NCBI GenBank assembly: GCA_026214975.1
Contig: CM047813.1
Location: 26,978,797 to 27,042,796, forward strand
Origin: Gentiana macrophylla
Lineage: Eukaryota > Streptophyta > Magnoliopsida > Gentianales > Gentianaceae
DNA: 64,000 nucleotides
Reading direction: 5' to 3'
In this document: in pieces, positions 38,161 through 49,296 of the stretch
How the letters are laid out: each line of letters starts with the position of its first letter
Position numbering within the stretch: the first letter of the stretch is position 1
Translations under genes and position numbers: made by a program
Notes under the pieces: generated by a model
Seen by the model: only the letters and a program-made list of their open reading frames with translations
Database searches by the model: none
Told to the model about the DNA's origin: nothing

Positions 38161-38869
38161 TCATTAGGCAATGTATCTTTTTATGTTTTATTAAACTGAA
38201 GATGAAGTATAGTAGTTGATGCCCTTGTCCAGGAAAAAAAATAAAATTTGGAGCCTGGCACCACACTAAATCTACCATCCCAAATGCATGTCTATTTTTG
38301 AACATCCATGTGTGCTCATGTAGATTTAGTATGATGCCCTTAAACCCCTTCAAAACATCTATATTTCCTTTTCTTCTTTTTTTGGAAAAAGAGTTTTGAC
38401 ACCCGAAACAGTTTTGGGTCGGGTTAGGTTGGGTCAAAATGAAAAAAACCATAAACCATACTTAGTTGCATTGAGCTGCTTATCATCCGACTTGATCAAA
38501 ACCTAAGTCCACCAAGCCCTTGCTTTTAGTGGTGGCTCCATTGTACAGCTTCTGCCACAAACAAAGCCCGTGTGGTTTTGTTTGATAAGATTACACTCCC
38601 AAAAACCAAATTTGGTTTGGGGAGTGTTTCAAACAGCATCCACCTTGCGTTGAATACACCTGCTGCAAGTTTCCAAAGCCTCATTATCAGTATGTATTTG
38701 ATCAAGAGGTTGCTTCAAACTGAGCTTTAAATAATTCCCATTTCCCTCCACGTATCTAATAATAGCATTCTCAAAGCACATCGTGTGGAGAAAACCTACA
38801 ACTGTAAAAAAGAACAGCAATTAATTCGTGTCTTTACTTTCTTAGACCACCAAGCTGAAAGAAGAACAA
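38161..38869. other. Intergenic DNA between convergent genes
   Basis: No recognisable gene. Short frames on the minus strand have no motifs. Confidence 0.5.
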
Positions 38870-39121
38870 TCACATGCGGATAGTTCCCCTAACAAATCCG
38901 GTAACAGGGCAATGAAGGAACGTATGATCTATAGTTTCAGTGCTTTCACCACAAAAGCGATGCATAACAAATAAATGGATCTTTCTTATAACCAGATTAG
39001 TATTATTAGGTACAACATTCCCAGGCACCTCCAAAGAAAGGAAACAATTAGGGATAAAAGCATATTTCAGACTTAACTGAGAATTCATCGTCATTTGAAG
39101 GTTGCCGTAGTAACAAGTCAA
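38870..39121 (-). pseudogene. LINE reverse-transcriptase zinc-domain relic
   Basis: The minus strand encodes LSLEVPGNVVPNNTNLVIRK, then CGESTETIDHTFLHCPVTGF. The pattern (NLxxRK...C..C/G...E...DHxFLHC) is that of the zf-RVT domain at the C terminus of plant L1-type retrotransposon proteins. Only this fragment remains. Confidence 0.65.
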
Positions 39122-39892
39122 AACTGGATATACAGATAAGAATGCATAAAATTTGCTTTATATCCACAGCCCGAAACCTATCCTGCAATTTAGATAGATC
39201 AACATATTCAGAAATCATAGTTAAAAGAAGCAGTGGTAGGAGATCTAGTTACTCACCCTAACAGATATTCCATTACCAATACACCGAGTTTTATAATCCG
39301 AGTTTTATGAATCATAAAGCAGTCATTAAACTCCTCCAGACAAAAGAAGAGTTGTTACAAATTTGATGCTCAAAGAGAGAGGATAAAGGGAAATATTTGC
39401 CTTTAAAGACCTTTTGTGACTAAGAGATTGGGATTGTTGATCAAACACCAACATTGCTTGGCAACAAGTGCAAAATTAAATAATTTACGCTCGACATGTC
39501 AAACAAGATTGCATTTTCACAATCACCTATGGCACCACACTAAATCATCATGATAACATTATGCATCAGATGGAAAGCGAAACCACAATGCCACTTCATA
39601 TGTTGTGTATGTTAAGCCATAAGAATTTTGAGTAATTCTCACATGTTTTTTTTTCTTTTTTTTTTTCCAGATAAAGCAAAGTTTCCTACTTGATTACAGA
39701 GAAATAGCTATATTAGTTCTTGTTTTTTGCAGTAGCTTAAGACCTGACACCAGATTGAACTAATTAATAGTCTATAAGCAAAGAATTGTACCTGCCAACT
39801 AAATTTAAGTGCTGGAATGCACCAAAGTATGTCCATCCTTTCTGGTTTAAGGTTTCTCCAAATGCAAGAACTTTCAGTTTCCATTAGGCGAA
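39122..39892. other. Downstream region of the PPR gene
   Basis: AT-rich and non-coding. The part next to 39892 is probably the 3' UTR of the PPR gene on the minus strand; no clear signal was fixed. Confidence 0.45.
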
Positions 39893-41812
39893 TCATTTGA
39901 GATAATTGAACTCCTGAAGGGTAGATGACTTCATTTCTTTCAGCAAAATACACAAGGTAGAAAAAATGCCATCATTCTCGGGATGTGATGCAGATCCAAC
40001 AAGGAATTCATACACCGATCCTTCAATGCTGATCCAACTGCTGCCAGGCTGTTTAGATATCCCGCTTTCCCGCATAGACCACCTGAGTCCAGATATATCA
40101 CCCCAATGATGATCAACAGCCAACGCATTGGAGAACATAACATAGCCCCCAGAATTATCAGGATCAACCTTAACAAGCATGGTGGAAATCTTTTGGGCTA
40201 GTCCTAGTTTATTGTGGAGCAAGCAACCGTTAAGTAAAGCTCCCAACACAAAATTGTTTGGCTCAAATGGGAGCGAATTAACGACTTCAAGTGCTTCATC
40301 GATACTTCCTGCTCTTGCAAGGAGATCAATATAGCACGCGTAGTGCTCTAATCCTGGGATTACAGAATATCGTCGAGTCATATTTGTGAATACTTCCCGG
40401 CCTTTCTCCAATAAACCCGAGTGACAACAAGAGCATAAGATACTGAGCAAGGTGTTAGCATTTGGACGCAAACCAAGCTTTTCCATTTCTGAAAAAAGTT
40501 GAAGTGCTTCCTCTCCTTTACCATTTATTGCCAAACCCATGATCATAGCATTATAAGAAACAACATCTTTCGATGCCATCTGTTCGAAAACTTCCCTTCC
40601 TCTATCTAAAGACCCACATTTAGCATACATGTCTATCAATGCTGTGGCCAGATTCTTGTTCATTTTTAAAATACCTGTGTGCCCTTCACTTTTCATATAT
40701 TCATGAATCCATATACCAAGGTCTAAATCGCCAATTTGTGCACAAGCAGAGAGCAGAGTAACCATTGTCACATGATTGGGACGGCACAATGCGTCTTCAC
40801 TGATCATCTGTTGGAAAAGGCTCAAACCCTCCATGGCACAACCATTTCGAACATATACATTGATCATAGCATTCCAAGAAATTACACTTCTTTTCCCATT
40901 CTCTGATAAACTATCAAACCTTTCCCTACTCTGGTCTGTGCATCCTAATTTTCCATATAAATATACAATTACTGTATTCAAAGAATCACATAATTCCTTG
41001 TGAGAAGCTACAGCATTTACATGTTCGAGAAAAACTTGAACCCACTTTTCAACAGCTGGAGTGTCAAGTTTCGAACATGCTGACAAGACACTCACCAGGG
41101 TATCATTTCCGGGCCTCAAATTCTCCTTCAGCATCAGTAAGAAAAGCCTGAAAACCTCATCCGACTTTCCTGATTGAGCATAACCAGAAATCAAAGAAGT
41201 CCAACAATGGACCAAATTCTTCTCAGGCATTTCGTCAAACAATTTATGTGCTGAGGATAAATCTCTAAACGTCTTAGCATAAACGTTTACCAAACTACTG
41301 CAAACAAAAGAATTACAATCAAACCCGAATTTTACAACATGGGTTTGTATCTGTTTGACACAATTCACGTCCTTAGCTCTGGAACAAGCTTTAGCAAGAA
41401 AACAGAAGGTCATTTCATTAGGTAAAGCCAATTCAAATACGAGCCTCTTGTAAATTAACAAAGCATTTGAAAAAAGTCCATTCTCTGATAACACCCTTAA
41501 TATTGCATTATAAGGGAAAATATTAGGTCGCTGAAGATGATTAAACACTCTGAGTGCAAAATTTGGTGGGTAGTGACCAATTAGGCGAGTGGCAATGAGG
41601 TTATCTTGGTGTGCATGAAGCCGATAAATGTGAGCGTGGAGTTGGAGGAGATGAGAGCGAGGAATCCGGCCTTGTAAGAGCTGCGCAAGAGTAGTAAATC
41701 TTGAAGGATTTGAAGCACTTGAATGCTGAAGCCGACTATATTTTCCAAAAATCAAACTATCAAAGTTCAATGCATGCCATTGCCATGAATGTCGATCGAA
41801 AAATCGGTGCAT
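39893..41812 (-). CDS. PPR protein, PLS subfamily with E domain, 639 residues
   Basis: An intronless frame starting at the ATG at 41812 (MHRFFDRHSWQWHALNFDSL); the open frame extends 14 codons further up but with no ATG. It encodes tandem pentatricopeptide repeats of the long, short and classic types, with hallmark blocks such as NLVHCWTSLISGYAQSGK, SVISWNAMINVYVRNG, LATALIDMYAKCGSLDRGRE and DVVSYNAMIMGLAINGKGEE. It ends with E-type motifs (PFEPNNFVLGALLNGCLLHN, then GSSWISIEGSVYEF). There is no DYW deaminase domain. Such proteins bind organelle RNA by sequence and direct C-to-U editing with partner enzymes. The basic, Ser-rich N terminus fits a mitochondrial or plastid transit peptide. Length and layout are normal. 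Confidence 0.93.
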   Translation of the reverse strand: MHRFFDRHSWQWHALNFDSLIFGKYSRLQHSSASNPSRFTTLAQLLQGRIPRSHLLQLHAHIYRLHAHQDNLIATRLIGHYPPNFALRVFNHLQRPNIFPYNAILRVLSENGLFSNALLIYKRLVFELALPNEMTFCFLAKACSRAKDVNCVKQIQTHVVKFGFDCNSFVCSSLVNVYAKTFRDLSSAHKLFDEMPEKNLVHCWTSLISGYAQSGKSDEVFRLFLLMLKENLRPGNDTLVSVLSACSKLDTPAVEKWVQVFLEHVNAVASHKELCDSLNTVIVYLYGKLGCTDQSRERFDSLSENGKRSVISWNAMINVYVRNGCAMEGLSLFQQMISEDALCRPNHVTMVTLLSACAQIGDLDLGIWIHEYMKSEGHTGILKMNKNLATALIDMYAKCGSLDRGREVFEQMASKDVVSYNAMIMGLAINGKGEEALQLFSEMEKLGLRPNANTLLSILCSCCHSGLLEKGREVFTNMTRRYSVIPGLEHYACYIDLLARAGSIDEALEVVNSLPFEPNNFVLGALLNGCLLHNKLGLAQKISTMLVKVDPDNSGGYVMFSNALAVDHHWGDISGLRWSMRESGISKQPGSSWISIEGSVYEFLVGSASHPENDGIFSTLCILLKEMKSSTLQEFNYLK

Positions 41813-41850
41813 ATTCAACCCGCCAACAAGCTGATTGAATGTCGAGATGC

Positions 41851-41877
41851 TCAAATTTCAAAATTTACATCAACCAT
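41851..41877 (-). promoter_or_regulatory. Upstream open reading frame of PPR gene
   Basis: An ATG at 41877 opens an eight-codon frame (MVDVNFEI, stop at 41853-41851) that ends 38 bases before the PPR start and in a different frame. If the transcript begins upstream, it could lower translation of the PPR gene. Confidence 0.35.
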
Positions 41878-42094
41878 GGCTCATTTCCTGATTTTCTCTT
41901 TATTTTGCGCTCAAATTCTCCCTCTCTCCATTGACGACTTCTGTTGAGGATGCTGCTCTAGAGAAAAAAACACGTAGCAGATGAGTAGAGGCTTAATGTT
42001 TTGGGCTTAGCTGCTGAGTATATCAAAGGCCCAAAGTTATATCAAAAGCCCAAACTTCTTTAAGTTCGGCCTTTCCTGTTAAAATATATGCTCC

Positions 42095-42201
42095 TGTTGG
42101 GAGAGATTGCTACATTCTAGAATGTATAAAGAAATAAATATAGTAGCGCATTTACTAGCACTAATTGGTTTTAGTAGAATGGTAAGCGTTTGATCCTAAC
42201 A
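42095..42201 (+). repeat. TRIM LTR 1
   Basis: 107 bp, followed by the PBS at 42202. Outer flank GCTCC. Confidence 0.85.
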
Positions 42202-42321
42202 TGGTATCGGAGTCAGAGGTCACGAGATCGAAACTTGGTGTGAACAATATTTTCTCCATTTATAATATGCATGTGTTGGGAGAGATAGCCCACACTTGAG
42301 GGGTGTTGAAGATTGTGCAAG

Positions 42322-42425
42322 TGTTGAGAGAGATTGCCCACACTCTTGAATGTATAAGGAAATATAGTAGCGCATTTACTAGCACCAATTAATTTTAGTA
42401 GAATGGTAAGCGCTTAATCCTAACA
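42322..42425 (+). repeat. TRIM LTR 2
   Basis: 104 bp, followed by a PBS at 42426. Confidence 0.85.
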
Positions 42426-42545
42426 TGGTATCGGAGTCAAAGGTCACGAGATCGAAACTTGGTGTGAACAATATTTTCCCCATTTATAATATGCAAGTGT
42501 TTGGAGAGATAGCTCACACTTGAGGGGTGTTGAAGATTGTGCAAC

Positions 42546-42655
42546 TGTTGGGAGAGATTGCCCACACTCTTGAATGTATAAGGAAATATAGTAATGCATT
42601 TACTAGCACAAGCACCAATTGATTTTAGTATAATGGTAAGCGCTTGATCCTAACA
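42546..42655 (+). repeat. TRIM LTR 3
   Basis: 110 bp with a short ACAAGC duplication inside. The interior after it contains an extra 3' LTR stub and second PBS (about 42704-42745), as a template switch would leave. Confidence 0.85.
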
Positions 42656-42887
42656 TGGTATCGGAGTCAGAGGTCACGATATCGAAACTTGGTGTGAACA
42701 ATATTATGGTAAGCGCTTGATCCTAACATGGTATCGGAGTCAGAGGTCACGATATCGAAACTTGGTGTGAACAATATTTTCCCCATTTATAATATGCAAA
42801 TGTTGTGAGAGATAACTCACACTTGAGGGGTGTTGAAGATTGTGCAAGTGTTGGAAGAGATTTCCCTCACTTGAGGGGGGTGGGGGG

Positions 42888-42991
42888 TGTTGGGAGAGAT
42901 TGCCCACACTTTTGAATGTATAAGGAAATATAGTAGCTCCTTTACTAGCACCAATTGGTTTTAGTAGAATGGTAAGCGCTTGATCCTAACA
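42888..42991 (+). repeat. TRIM LTR 4 (terminal)
   Basis: 104 bp. Preceded by a G-rich tract (GGGGGGTGGGGGG, 42875-42887) that could be a modified polypurine tract. Not followed by a PBS, so this is the array's outer end. Confidence 0.8.
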
Positions 42992-43009
42992 GCTCTTAAG
43001 TCCATTGAA

Positions 43010-43676
43010 TGCGTCTTTATTGATTCTTCTGAGAATTCCAAAGCATTTAGGTTCTATAATTATAATCCTTAAACGGGAGAGTTTTAGAGACTATTCATGT
43101 ATCTTTTGTTGAAAGTTATGTTGGTGCTAATAAGAATGTTGGAGATCTTAGAAAACAGATTAACAGTTTGAAAACTTGTAGATGATGTTGATGAGCAAAT
43201 ATGAAACAATGATGATAGGCTACCTTTTTCAAATGCTGCTACACATCATCAGGCTCCTATTATTGAACATTCAACTAAGCATCCTGCTAATCCTGAACTA
43301 GAACATCAACAAGCAGTTGACAAAGACAGAGGCAACATGAGACTACGTGGAACAAAAGTCACACGAGATAAATTTGATTGTTGGTGAAGCTCTACAGGGA
43401 TTAGAACAATGAGATCCACGACTCTCTTAGAAAATTATGACATGCATGTCTTGCTATCCACAATTGAGCCTTAACATTGGAGAGGCACTTACAAATAATG
43501 ACTGGATACGAGCAATGACAGAAAAGCAAAATCGGTTTACAAGACGTGATGTTTGGGAGCTTGTCACACTGCCTATTGGTAAAACTCCTATTGGTATCAG
43601 GTGGGTGTACATATATGAGATGAATGAACTTGGTGAAATCACTAAGAATGAAACTATGCTTGTTGCACACGCATGA
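43010..43676 (+). pseudogene. Copia integrase-tail and RT-start relic
   Basis: Plus-strand pieces: FIDSSENSKAFRFYN near 43030 (the tail of a copia integrase), a Ser/His-rich spacer, then MRLRGTKVT, and at 43437-43676 EALTNNDWIRAMTEKQNRF, DVWELVTLP, GIRWVYIYEMNELGEI and ETMLVA, the start of a copia RT. Stops and the absence of the remaining RT show a dead fragment. It differs from the copia element at 19936-33010 in sequence and direction. Confidence 0.82.
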
Positions 43677-43808
43677 ATACCTCTCTGTCCACCCCGTATT
43701 CCTGGTACGCCTTTATCAACTCATCCTTTAAGAGAACAGATGGGATGTCTTCCACCATGGCCATCTCCACATTCAGAACATAATATATGTCTTGCTTTTC
43801 TTTTCTCT

Positions 43809-45064
43809 TGTTGGGTCGGACGACTGAACATAACCCTCTCTGGAGGACACCTCCGAGGATACCTCGTCAGAGAGGGTCTTCTATGATATGGACTTAGAGG
43901 TTTGAATGAGAGATCCTTAAACTTCAGCCACAAATCCCTTAGAAATCACTATGATATATCACCATATAAAGAAGAGGAATAAGTGAGGATCGTATTGCGG
44001 AATGCCCCCATGAATTTGGGAAAAAGAAAAATAGATTATATGGAGGAGAGAAATCTTGCTTGTTATAAAGATCGAGGCTTTTCTCTTAAAGGATAATTGG
44101 GGAAGAAGATCTCGCGCGGTCATGCAATCGAAGATTTTAAAGAGATAATATATCGATTTCCTCTTCTTTTATAATGAGAAGAAAGAGAATAACCGAAGAC
44201 ATGCCTTGGTTCATGACTCATCTGACCGGATGTGTCTTTCCAGGCAATCTCACAAAACAACGTCTCGAAAAGATCAATCAGATGTCTTGAATTTCAAAAA
44301 ATGCAAGTTGGCGTCTAACAGGAAGACGTCATTCATGTTAGAATGGTTACACGTTGACCTCTTAGATCATGTCACGTCATCTTTGTGTAAACCTAATCCA
44401 CGATATATATCCTAGCTCGGGTCTGGGGCATTTGATGTATGCGAGATCGTTCACCTTACAAGTGGCACTCATCGAACCTCACAATGAGTATATAAAGCTC
44501 CAACAACATATGAGCCGGTCTGATCTTCTTTCGGTCTTTGGCTCCTTTACTAGAAAAAGGGGTTAGACACCATCATGATTCATCTTCAACATGGCGCACG
44601 TCACCCTTTATATCAAATAGGCGACGTGACGCATGTCGTCCTCGGTCCCTCATGGACCCTTACAACGGACATGACGCATGTCCTCCTCGGCCTCGAGTAA
44701 GTTACACACCATTAAATGACCTCCGCGGACATTAAACCACGAATTGTAACCGCACTATGATGTTCACACACTACTATAATGCACAGTAATGTCTTGCCCA
44801 CGATGATACACTATATAAAGGGATCATTGTCATCATTTTATAGGTACACACACTATTACATACCGAGCTCACAGTTTCAATAGCAATTACAACTATACCG
44901 AACTGATTTGAACGTCAGAGTGATTACCCGGAAACAAACTCCGGGCCCTCTTACGTCTTGTTTGTTTTTGCACACGTATTCTAAAGCTTTTTGGATCGTC
45001 TTTTGAAGGCCCAATTACCCCATGATCCAGTTAAATCCAACCCCGACGATTTCAAACATCGTCA
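43809..45064 (+). mobile_element. Solo LTR, Ty3-like
   Basis: 1256 bp from TGTTGGGTCGG to ACATCGTCA with the direct flank TTCTCT on both sides (43803-43808, 45065-45070). It contains a TATA box CTATATAAAG at 44811-44820 and, near its 3' end, CTGATTTGAACGTCAGAGTG (44900-44919), a block common near the end of plant Ty3 LTRs. No PBS follows, so it is solo. The borders rest on the matching flanks; six bases is one more than usual. Confidence 0.65.
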
Positions 45065-45070
45065 TTCTCT

Positions 45071-45548
45071 AAAAGATTTAAATTTATATTTAAACACATT
45101 TAAAATATGAAGTCAATATGAACATTTTTCTATATTAATTATTCATATTTCTCTTAATACCTCTAGGTTTTACTATGAACATTTTTTAAATTTCTTCTTT
45201 CTATTTTTAAAAAGTAATGTTGAACAATTTTTTTCTCCAAAAATTTACATTAAACCAAGCAAACAAGTACTACAACCGGTCTATAGTTGGGGAAGTTATT
45301 GTGTGGAGTGGGATTTTGATGTGAAGTGACGAGTGAAACAATCAGAACCACACAGTTTAACGTGAGACCACTGTCAGAACACCGCTAACCAACTGTTGAA
45401 AATTGCGGAACAACATTATTCTTACGGGAAATTCTTATCCGGGAAGTCTTCGTGTGCACCGCCCATTGAATGTAAAACATGTGTGCATGAAGACAAATAC
45501 TACTATTGTGTTCTTGTGCACATGTCGCACATCGAACGGAACGGTGCA
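45071..45548. other. AT-rich intergenic DNA
   Basis: No gene motif seen. Short frames at 45385-45600 lie on both strands and overlap a repeat; they are not credible. Confidence 0.5.
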
Positions 45549-45915
45549 CGCGAGAAGAGTGCGGATAAAAATTTCCCATTCTTAACTTAAGATTGTACAC
45601 CCCTGAATAAAAATTATGTCTTCGCCCTTGTTGAATGTCCCATTTTGATTAATGACTCGATTTTTTTATTTTTTATTTTTTGAGAATTGTAACATTGTTA
45701 TTATAATAAAATTTTGCAGAAGAGTATTGTGTTCTTGTGAGAAGAGTGCGGATAAAAATTTCCATTCTTAACTTAAGATGGTACACCCCTGAATAAAAAT
45801 TATGTCTTCGCCCTTGTTGAATGTCCCATTTTGATTAAAGACTCGACTTTTTTAAATTTTTTTTTTTTTTGAGAATTGTAACATTGTTATTATAATAAAA
45901 TTTTGCAGAAGAGTA
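45549..45915. repeat. Two-copy tandem duplication, unit about 185 bp
   Basis: The block starting GAGAAGAGTGCGGATAAAAA (45549) and ending in AAAATTTTGCAGAAGAGTAT recurs from about 45736, with differences mainly in T-tract length. Recent local duplication; no gene in it. Confidence 0.8.
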
Positions 45916-46649
45916 TGACCAGGCATGTGCATGTAGATTAAGAAATACTTCAAGATGTAACATATTCAGATTTTCAGAGTACTTTATAAGCAATCCAGAT
46001 TCTAGTAAGATTCTGTTGCAGTTAAAAATTAACTCCTTATAAAAAATCAAAATTATCCTTTCAAAAAAAAAAATCAAAATTAAAATAACAATGGTCGGTC
46101 ACTGTTGCAAAAACTACAAGGGAACCGTCACAAATATATTCTTCATAATAATAGTTTATAATCTTCCAATTCATACCATGTTCCACACTTTGGATCATTA
46201 TGACTTATAAATGAACAGAAGAGTTTACCACTAAGAAAACATTAATAATGATGTATATAATATTTATGATATTAATTGTGTCATTTATATCTATTGACCA
46301 GAGTGCTATCATTTTAAAAAATTGCTATGGCAAGAAGTAGAAAAATATTATGTATTACATTTACTTGTCTTTTATGAGACAGAGAAGATAAATCAAGATT
46401 TGCCCAAAAAATTCTGTAAGTTGATGCTTATTTGTTTCTCTCAAAATTGTCTCCTTTGAATAAAGAATATTATCTGTGATGATTTGGGGCGGATCTACCG
46501 TGTAGTCTAATTTTATCGATACATCACGTACATACGAGTCAAGTGACACACGGGTTACGTCACATATCACTAAGGATAAACAATAATATATCAATTTTTG
46601 TCTTAAATACGTATAAAATACATCAAGTGGGTCACAGAAAAAAGTTTTC
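45916..46649. other. AT-rich intergenic DNA
   Basis: Nothing recognisable on either strand. Confidence 0.5.
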
Positions 46650-46730
46650 CATCAGCTCAGCGGTAGGGCTATGTACCGGCAAGCCGGCAGCCCTGAAGTA
46701 AATATCAACACCCGTTCAAGTTCTGCAAAT
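46650..46730 (+). ncRNA. tRNA-like sequence, possible SINE head
   Basis: An A-box-like CAGCTCAGCGGTAGGGC (46653-46669) is followed 50 bases on by a B-box-like GTTCAAGTTC (46714-46723), the internal RNA polymerase III promoter of tRNAs and tRNA-derived SINEs. The folded body is not a good tRNA and no clean SINE tail or target duplicate was found. Confidence 0.35.
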
Positions 46731-46976
46731 CCAGGGTGTTAATGGGTTTCATAACGGCACATCTTGGCCTTCAAGATTCGATGATACATTATCAGCATTC
46801 AAAGGTTTTCTTCAAGTTTGATCCTTATAAATACCCTTCATTCCTACCCTTGCATCTACCTTTCTCTTCCAAGTTGTAAAGGGACTTTGTTGCATTTCAA
46901 GCTTATATCAAGCTAGCTTTCAGCCCTTCAAAGTGGTGTAGGTTTTAGTTTAATTTTCTTTAATTAAGTTATAAGC

Positions 46977-47202
46977 AGGGCGGCTCAACCTTGGCCCATT
47001 TGGGTCACCCGATCAGCTAAAAAAGGTATATATTACAGTGGAATTTTTTTTAGATACACATTTTATATGTGTACTGACCCCTTTATTTTTATATATTGAT
47101 TCTTATTCACCCGTATTGAACTATAATGTATAAAATTAACATTAGTAATTATAAAATATAACAAATTTCCGATCCGTATCAGTAAATTTCTGGAGCCGCC
47201 CC
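46977..47202. mobile_element. hAT-type MITE, 226 bp
   Basis: Inverted ends AGGGCGGCTC and GAGCCGCCCC with a perfect 8-base target duplicate TTATAAGC at 46969-46976 and 47203-47210. AT-rich, no coding capacity. It differs in sequence from the MITE at 33788. Confidence 0.88.
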
Positions 47203-47210
47203 TTATAAGC

Positions 47211-47872
47211 ATGCTTTTTCTTAGGTTAAGTTAGGGGTTTTATGTTTAAACTTGTATAAACCTATTATAGGAGAAGAGTATTTTCTTGTAGAAGAAGCTA
47301 GTCTTGTTGATCTATCCTTAGATGTCAAGATAAGGACTCAAACATCAAAGTTTTTACATCACTTATATTTATTTATGTTTTTTTGGGGATATTCTTGCTA
47401 TGTGCTATTGTTTTCTGCATTTCAAACTTCATATATTAGGTGTGTGCCTTAGTTAATCATGAGGTAAGATAGGATATTTTGTTCTGTATTAAAAATGGTT
47501 TTTGATCATTGGCTCAGCAGCAGGTAATGCACTAGCTAGACGATGCTTTCTTTTTGTTTTATTAAACTGCAGAAAGTTTTAAATGTCTCGGAACTAAAAT
47601 AATATACTGTTATATCTGTATGAGTATTCTATGTAAATTTCCAGACTTGCTGATGTTAGAAAATCATGTTTTAGGGCTTTTAATGTAATATGATCATGTT
47701 CATGTTTAAGTTGCTAATTCAATGATCCAAGTTTGTTATGTGATTTTAGATATATATCAAGCCCCTAGGATTCTATTTGTTTGTAAGCATGGTAATTGCT
47801 TTGATATATGAAATCGATTGATCTAATATACTTGTTAAAAAGTTAAGATATGGAAATCTTGTGGTATTGATG
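47211..47872. other. Intergenic DNA left of the Tat element
   Basis: AT-rich. A TATA-like box and pyrimidine-rich leader upstream (46823-46940) could mark an old promoter, but no coding exon follows. The locus was continuous with 59132 before the Tat element landed. Confidence 0.4.
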
Positions 47873-47877
47873 TTGAT

Positions 47878-48385
47878 TGATGAAGACAAATTATGTCACC
47901 TAATTAATCCGGGTCTGAATAAATCTAATGGTGAATACTCAAAACCTAATGCCTTAAGAACGTGTTTGTAGATTGTATGATTTGCGGCTGAGTCTAAGAG
48001 CTTGTCTTAGATTGCCAACGTATCCTGTATTTGTCCAGGAATCAAGCCTTACGTAGTTCCTGGAACATGGTATTTATAATGACAATGCATGCCCTAACCC
48101 TAATATTAGGTCGGTTTAGGCAATTGTCATATTTAACCTTCATGGGCCTTGCCCCTTGCCCAAGTTACCATGCTGATAATGGGCCTTCGTAGCTTGTGCG
48201 GACTCTATCCTCTACGCCGACTTAACCGATTTACGGTGGTCGATATGGGACTCTCATCCTACACTGCTTATATGCCGATCGTCGTAGCCCAAGTCTGGGC
48301 ATCGACATGCGCTCGTTGATACTTACTCATATTGCGGGGACCACCCGTTAGGCGACACGTGGATGGGTGAAACCCTGTATCGTCA
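47878..48385 (-). repeat. 3' LTR of Tat element
   Basis: 508 bp, TGATGAAGAC... to ...TGTATCGTCA on the plus strand. Nearly identical to 58618-59126. Confidence 0.95.
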
Positions 48386-48681
48386 TAAGCCCCCCAGACT
48401 TGAGAGAGGCGACTCCCGTCGTCTAAGGTCAAATCTGCCATTTGAATCGTTTTCGAGTTGGTTCATTGTTTAGGAGGGAAATAGCTGTACCGCCACCTAT
48501 AACCCTAGCCAATCGTGCCATTGTGGCGTCGTCATGGCGCACTAACGGCGTATCTCCAGCACAAGAAACGAGGCGTCCCCTTCCGTTAACCATAACGCCA
48601 CTACCTTGATTCTCACGATTTGTGCGGGATTATAACCCGCTCAAATCACGTACTTTCAAATCATTTCGCACTCTTTGCAAG

Positions 48682-48690
48682 CATAAAAGG
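48682..48690 (+). promoter_or_regulatory. TATA-like box of the antisense gene
   Basis: CATAAAAGG, about 107 bases before the ATG at 48797, followed by a purine- then pyrimidine-rich leader. The spacing fits a plant promoter with a short 5' UTR. Inferred from sequence only. Confidence 0.4.
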
Positions 48691-49296
48691 AGAGAGAAGG
48701 TTGGAGCAGAATTCATTTCGCCATTTCCTCTGCCTATTCTCCAAACACCAAGTAAGCGTTTTTCTTGTGTTCTCCCTCTCTTTTCTGCATTTACCCATGT
48801 CAAGTAGTACAACTGAATCTGATATGGGTAGTGAATTGCCTTCTAATAGTCAAGATTCGTCAGCCACCCATTCTGATCATCCTCTCCGGACACTCTCCGG
48901 CGAATCTGTAAGCCAATCGCCTTCTGTCCTTAGTAAACCTAAGAAATTAGTCATTATGATGGATGGAAAAGGCCCAAAAGGTTGTCTCACAGCCTTTTCC
49001 TTAGATGATGCTACCAAAATCTGCCGCAAATTTGGTATGGTGGGACATCAACTTGAAATTTGACTTCCATCGGGGCAACACCAATACACAGATGAGCCCC
49101 CAGAAGGGTTCTGCTCAGTCTACGAGGCCCAACTTTCAAGTGGGTTGAGGTTTCCATTGTACCCGTCCATCATAGGAATTCTAAATCATTATGAGATAAG
49201 CGTATCTCAGTTAGCCCCCAATGCTATTAGGATCCTAATGGGGTTTGTAATTGCCTGTCGAGTGGGGGGAGTTTGCTTCTTGTTTGAGAGGGATTT

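Larger units (their letters stand above)
42095..42991 (+). mobile_element. TRIM retrotransposon, four-LTR tandem array
   Basis: Four short direct repeats of 104-110 bp start TGTTGGGAGAGA (or a near variant) and end GATCCTAACA: 42095-42201, 42322-42425, 42546-42655 and 42888-42991. The first three are each followed directly by TGGTATCGGAGTCAGAGG, a primer site matching initiator tRNA-Met, and a non-coding interior of about 120-230 bp. The flanks GCTCC and GCTCT differ at one base, so the array probably entered as one unit. These are the traits of TRIM elements, which carry no genes and borrow enzymes. It lies about 280 bp upstream of the PPR start codon. Confidence 0.85.

Noticed and set aside
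45385..45600. Three overlapping 60-71 codon frames
   Set aside because: They overlap on both strands at the edge of a tandem duplication and show no conserved block.
46760..46800. CAAGATTCGATGATACATTATCAGCATT looked like a miR172 precursor arm
   Set aside because: The match to miR172 is partial and no opposing arm forms a long hairpin.
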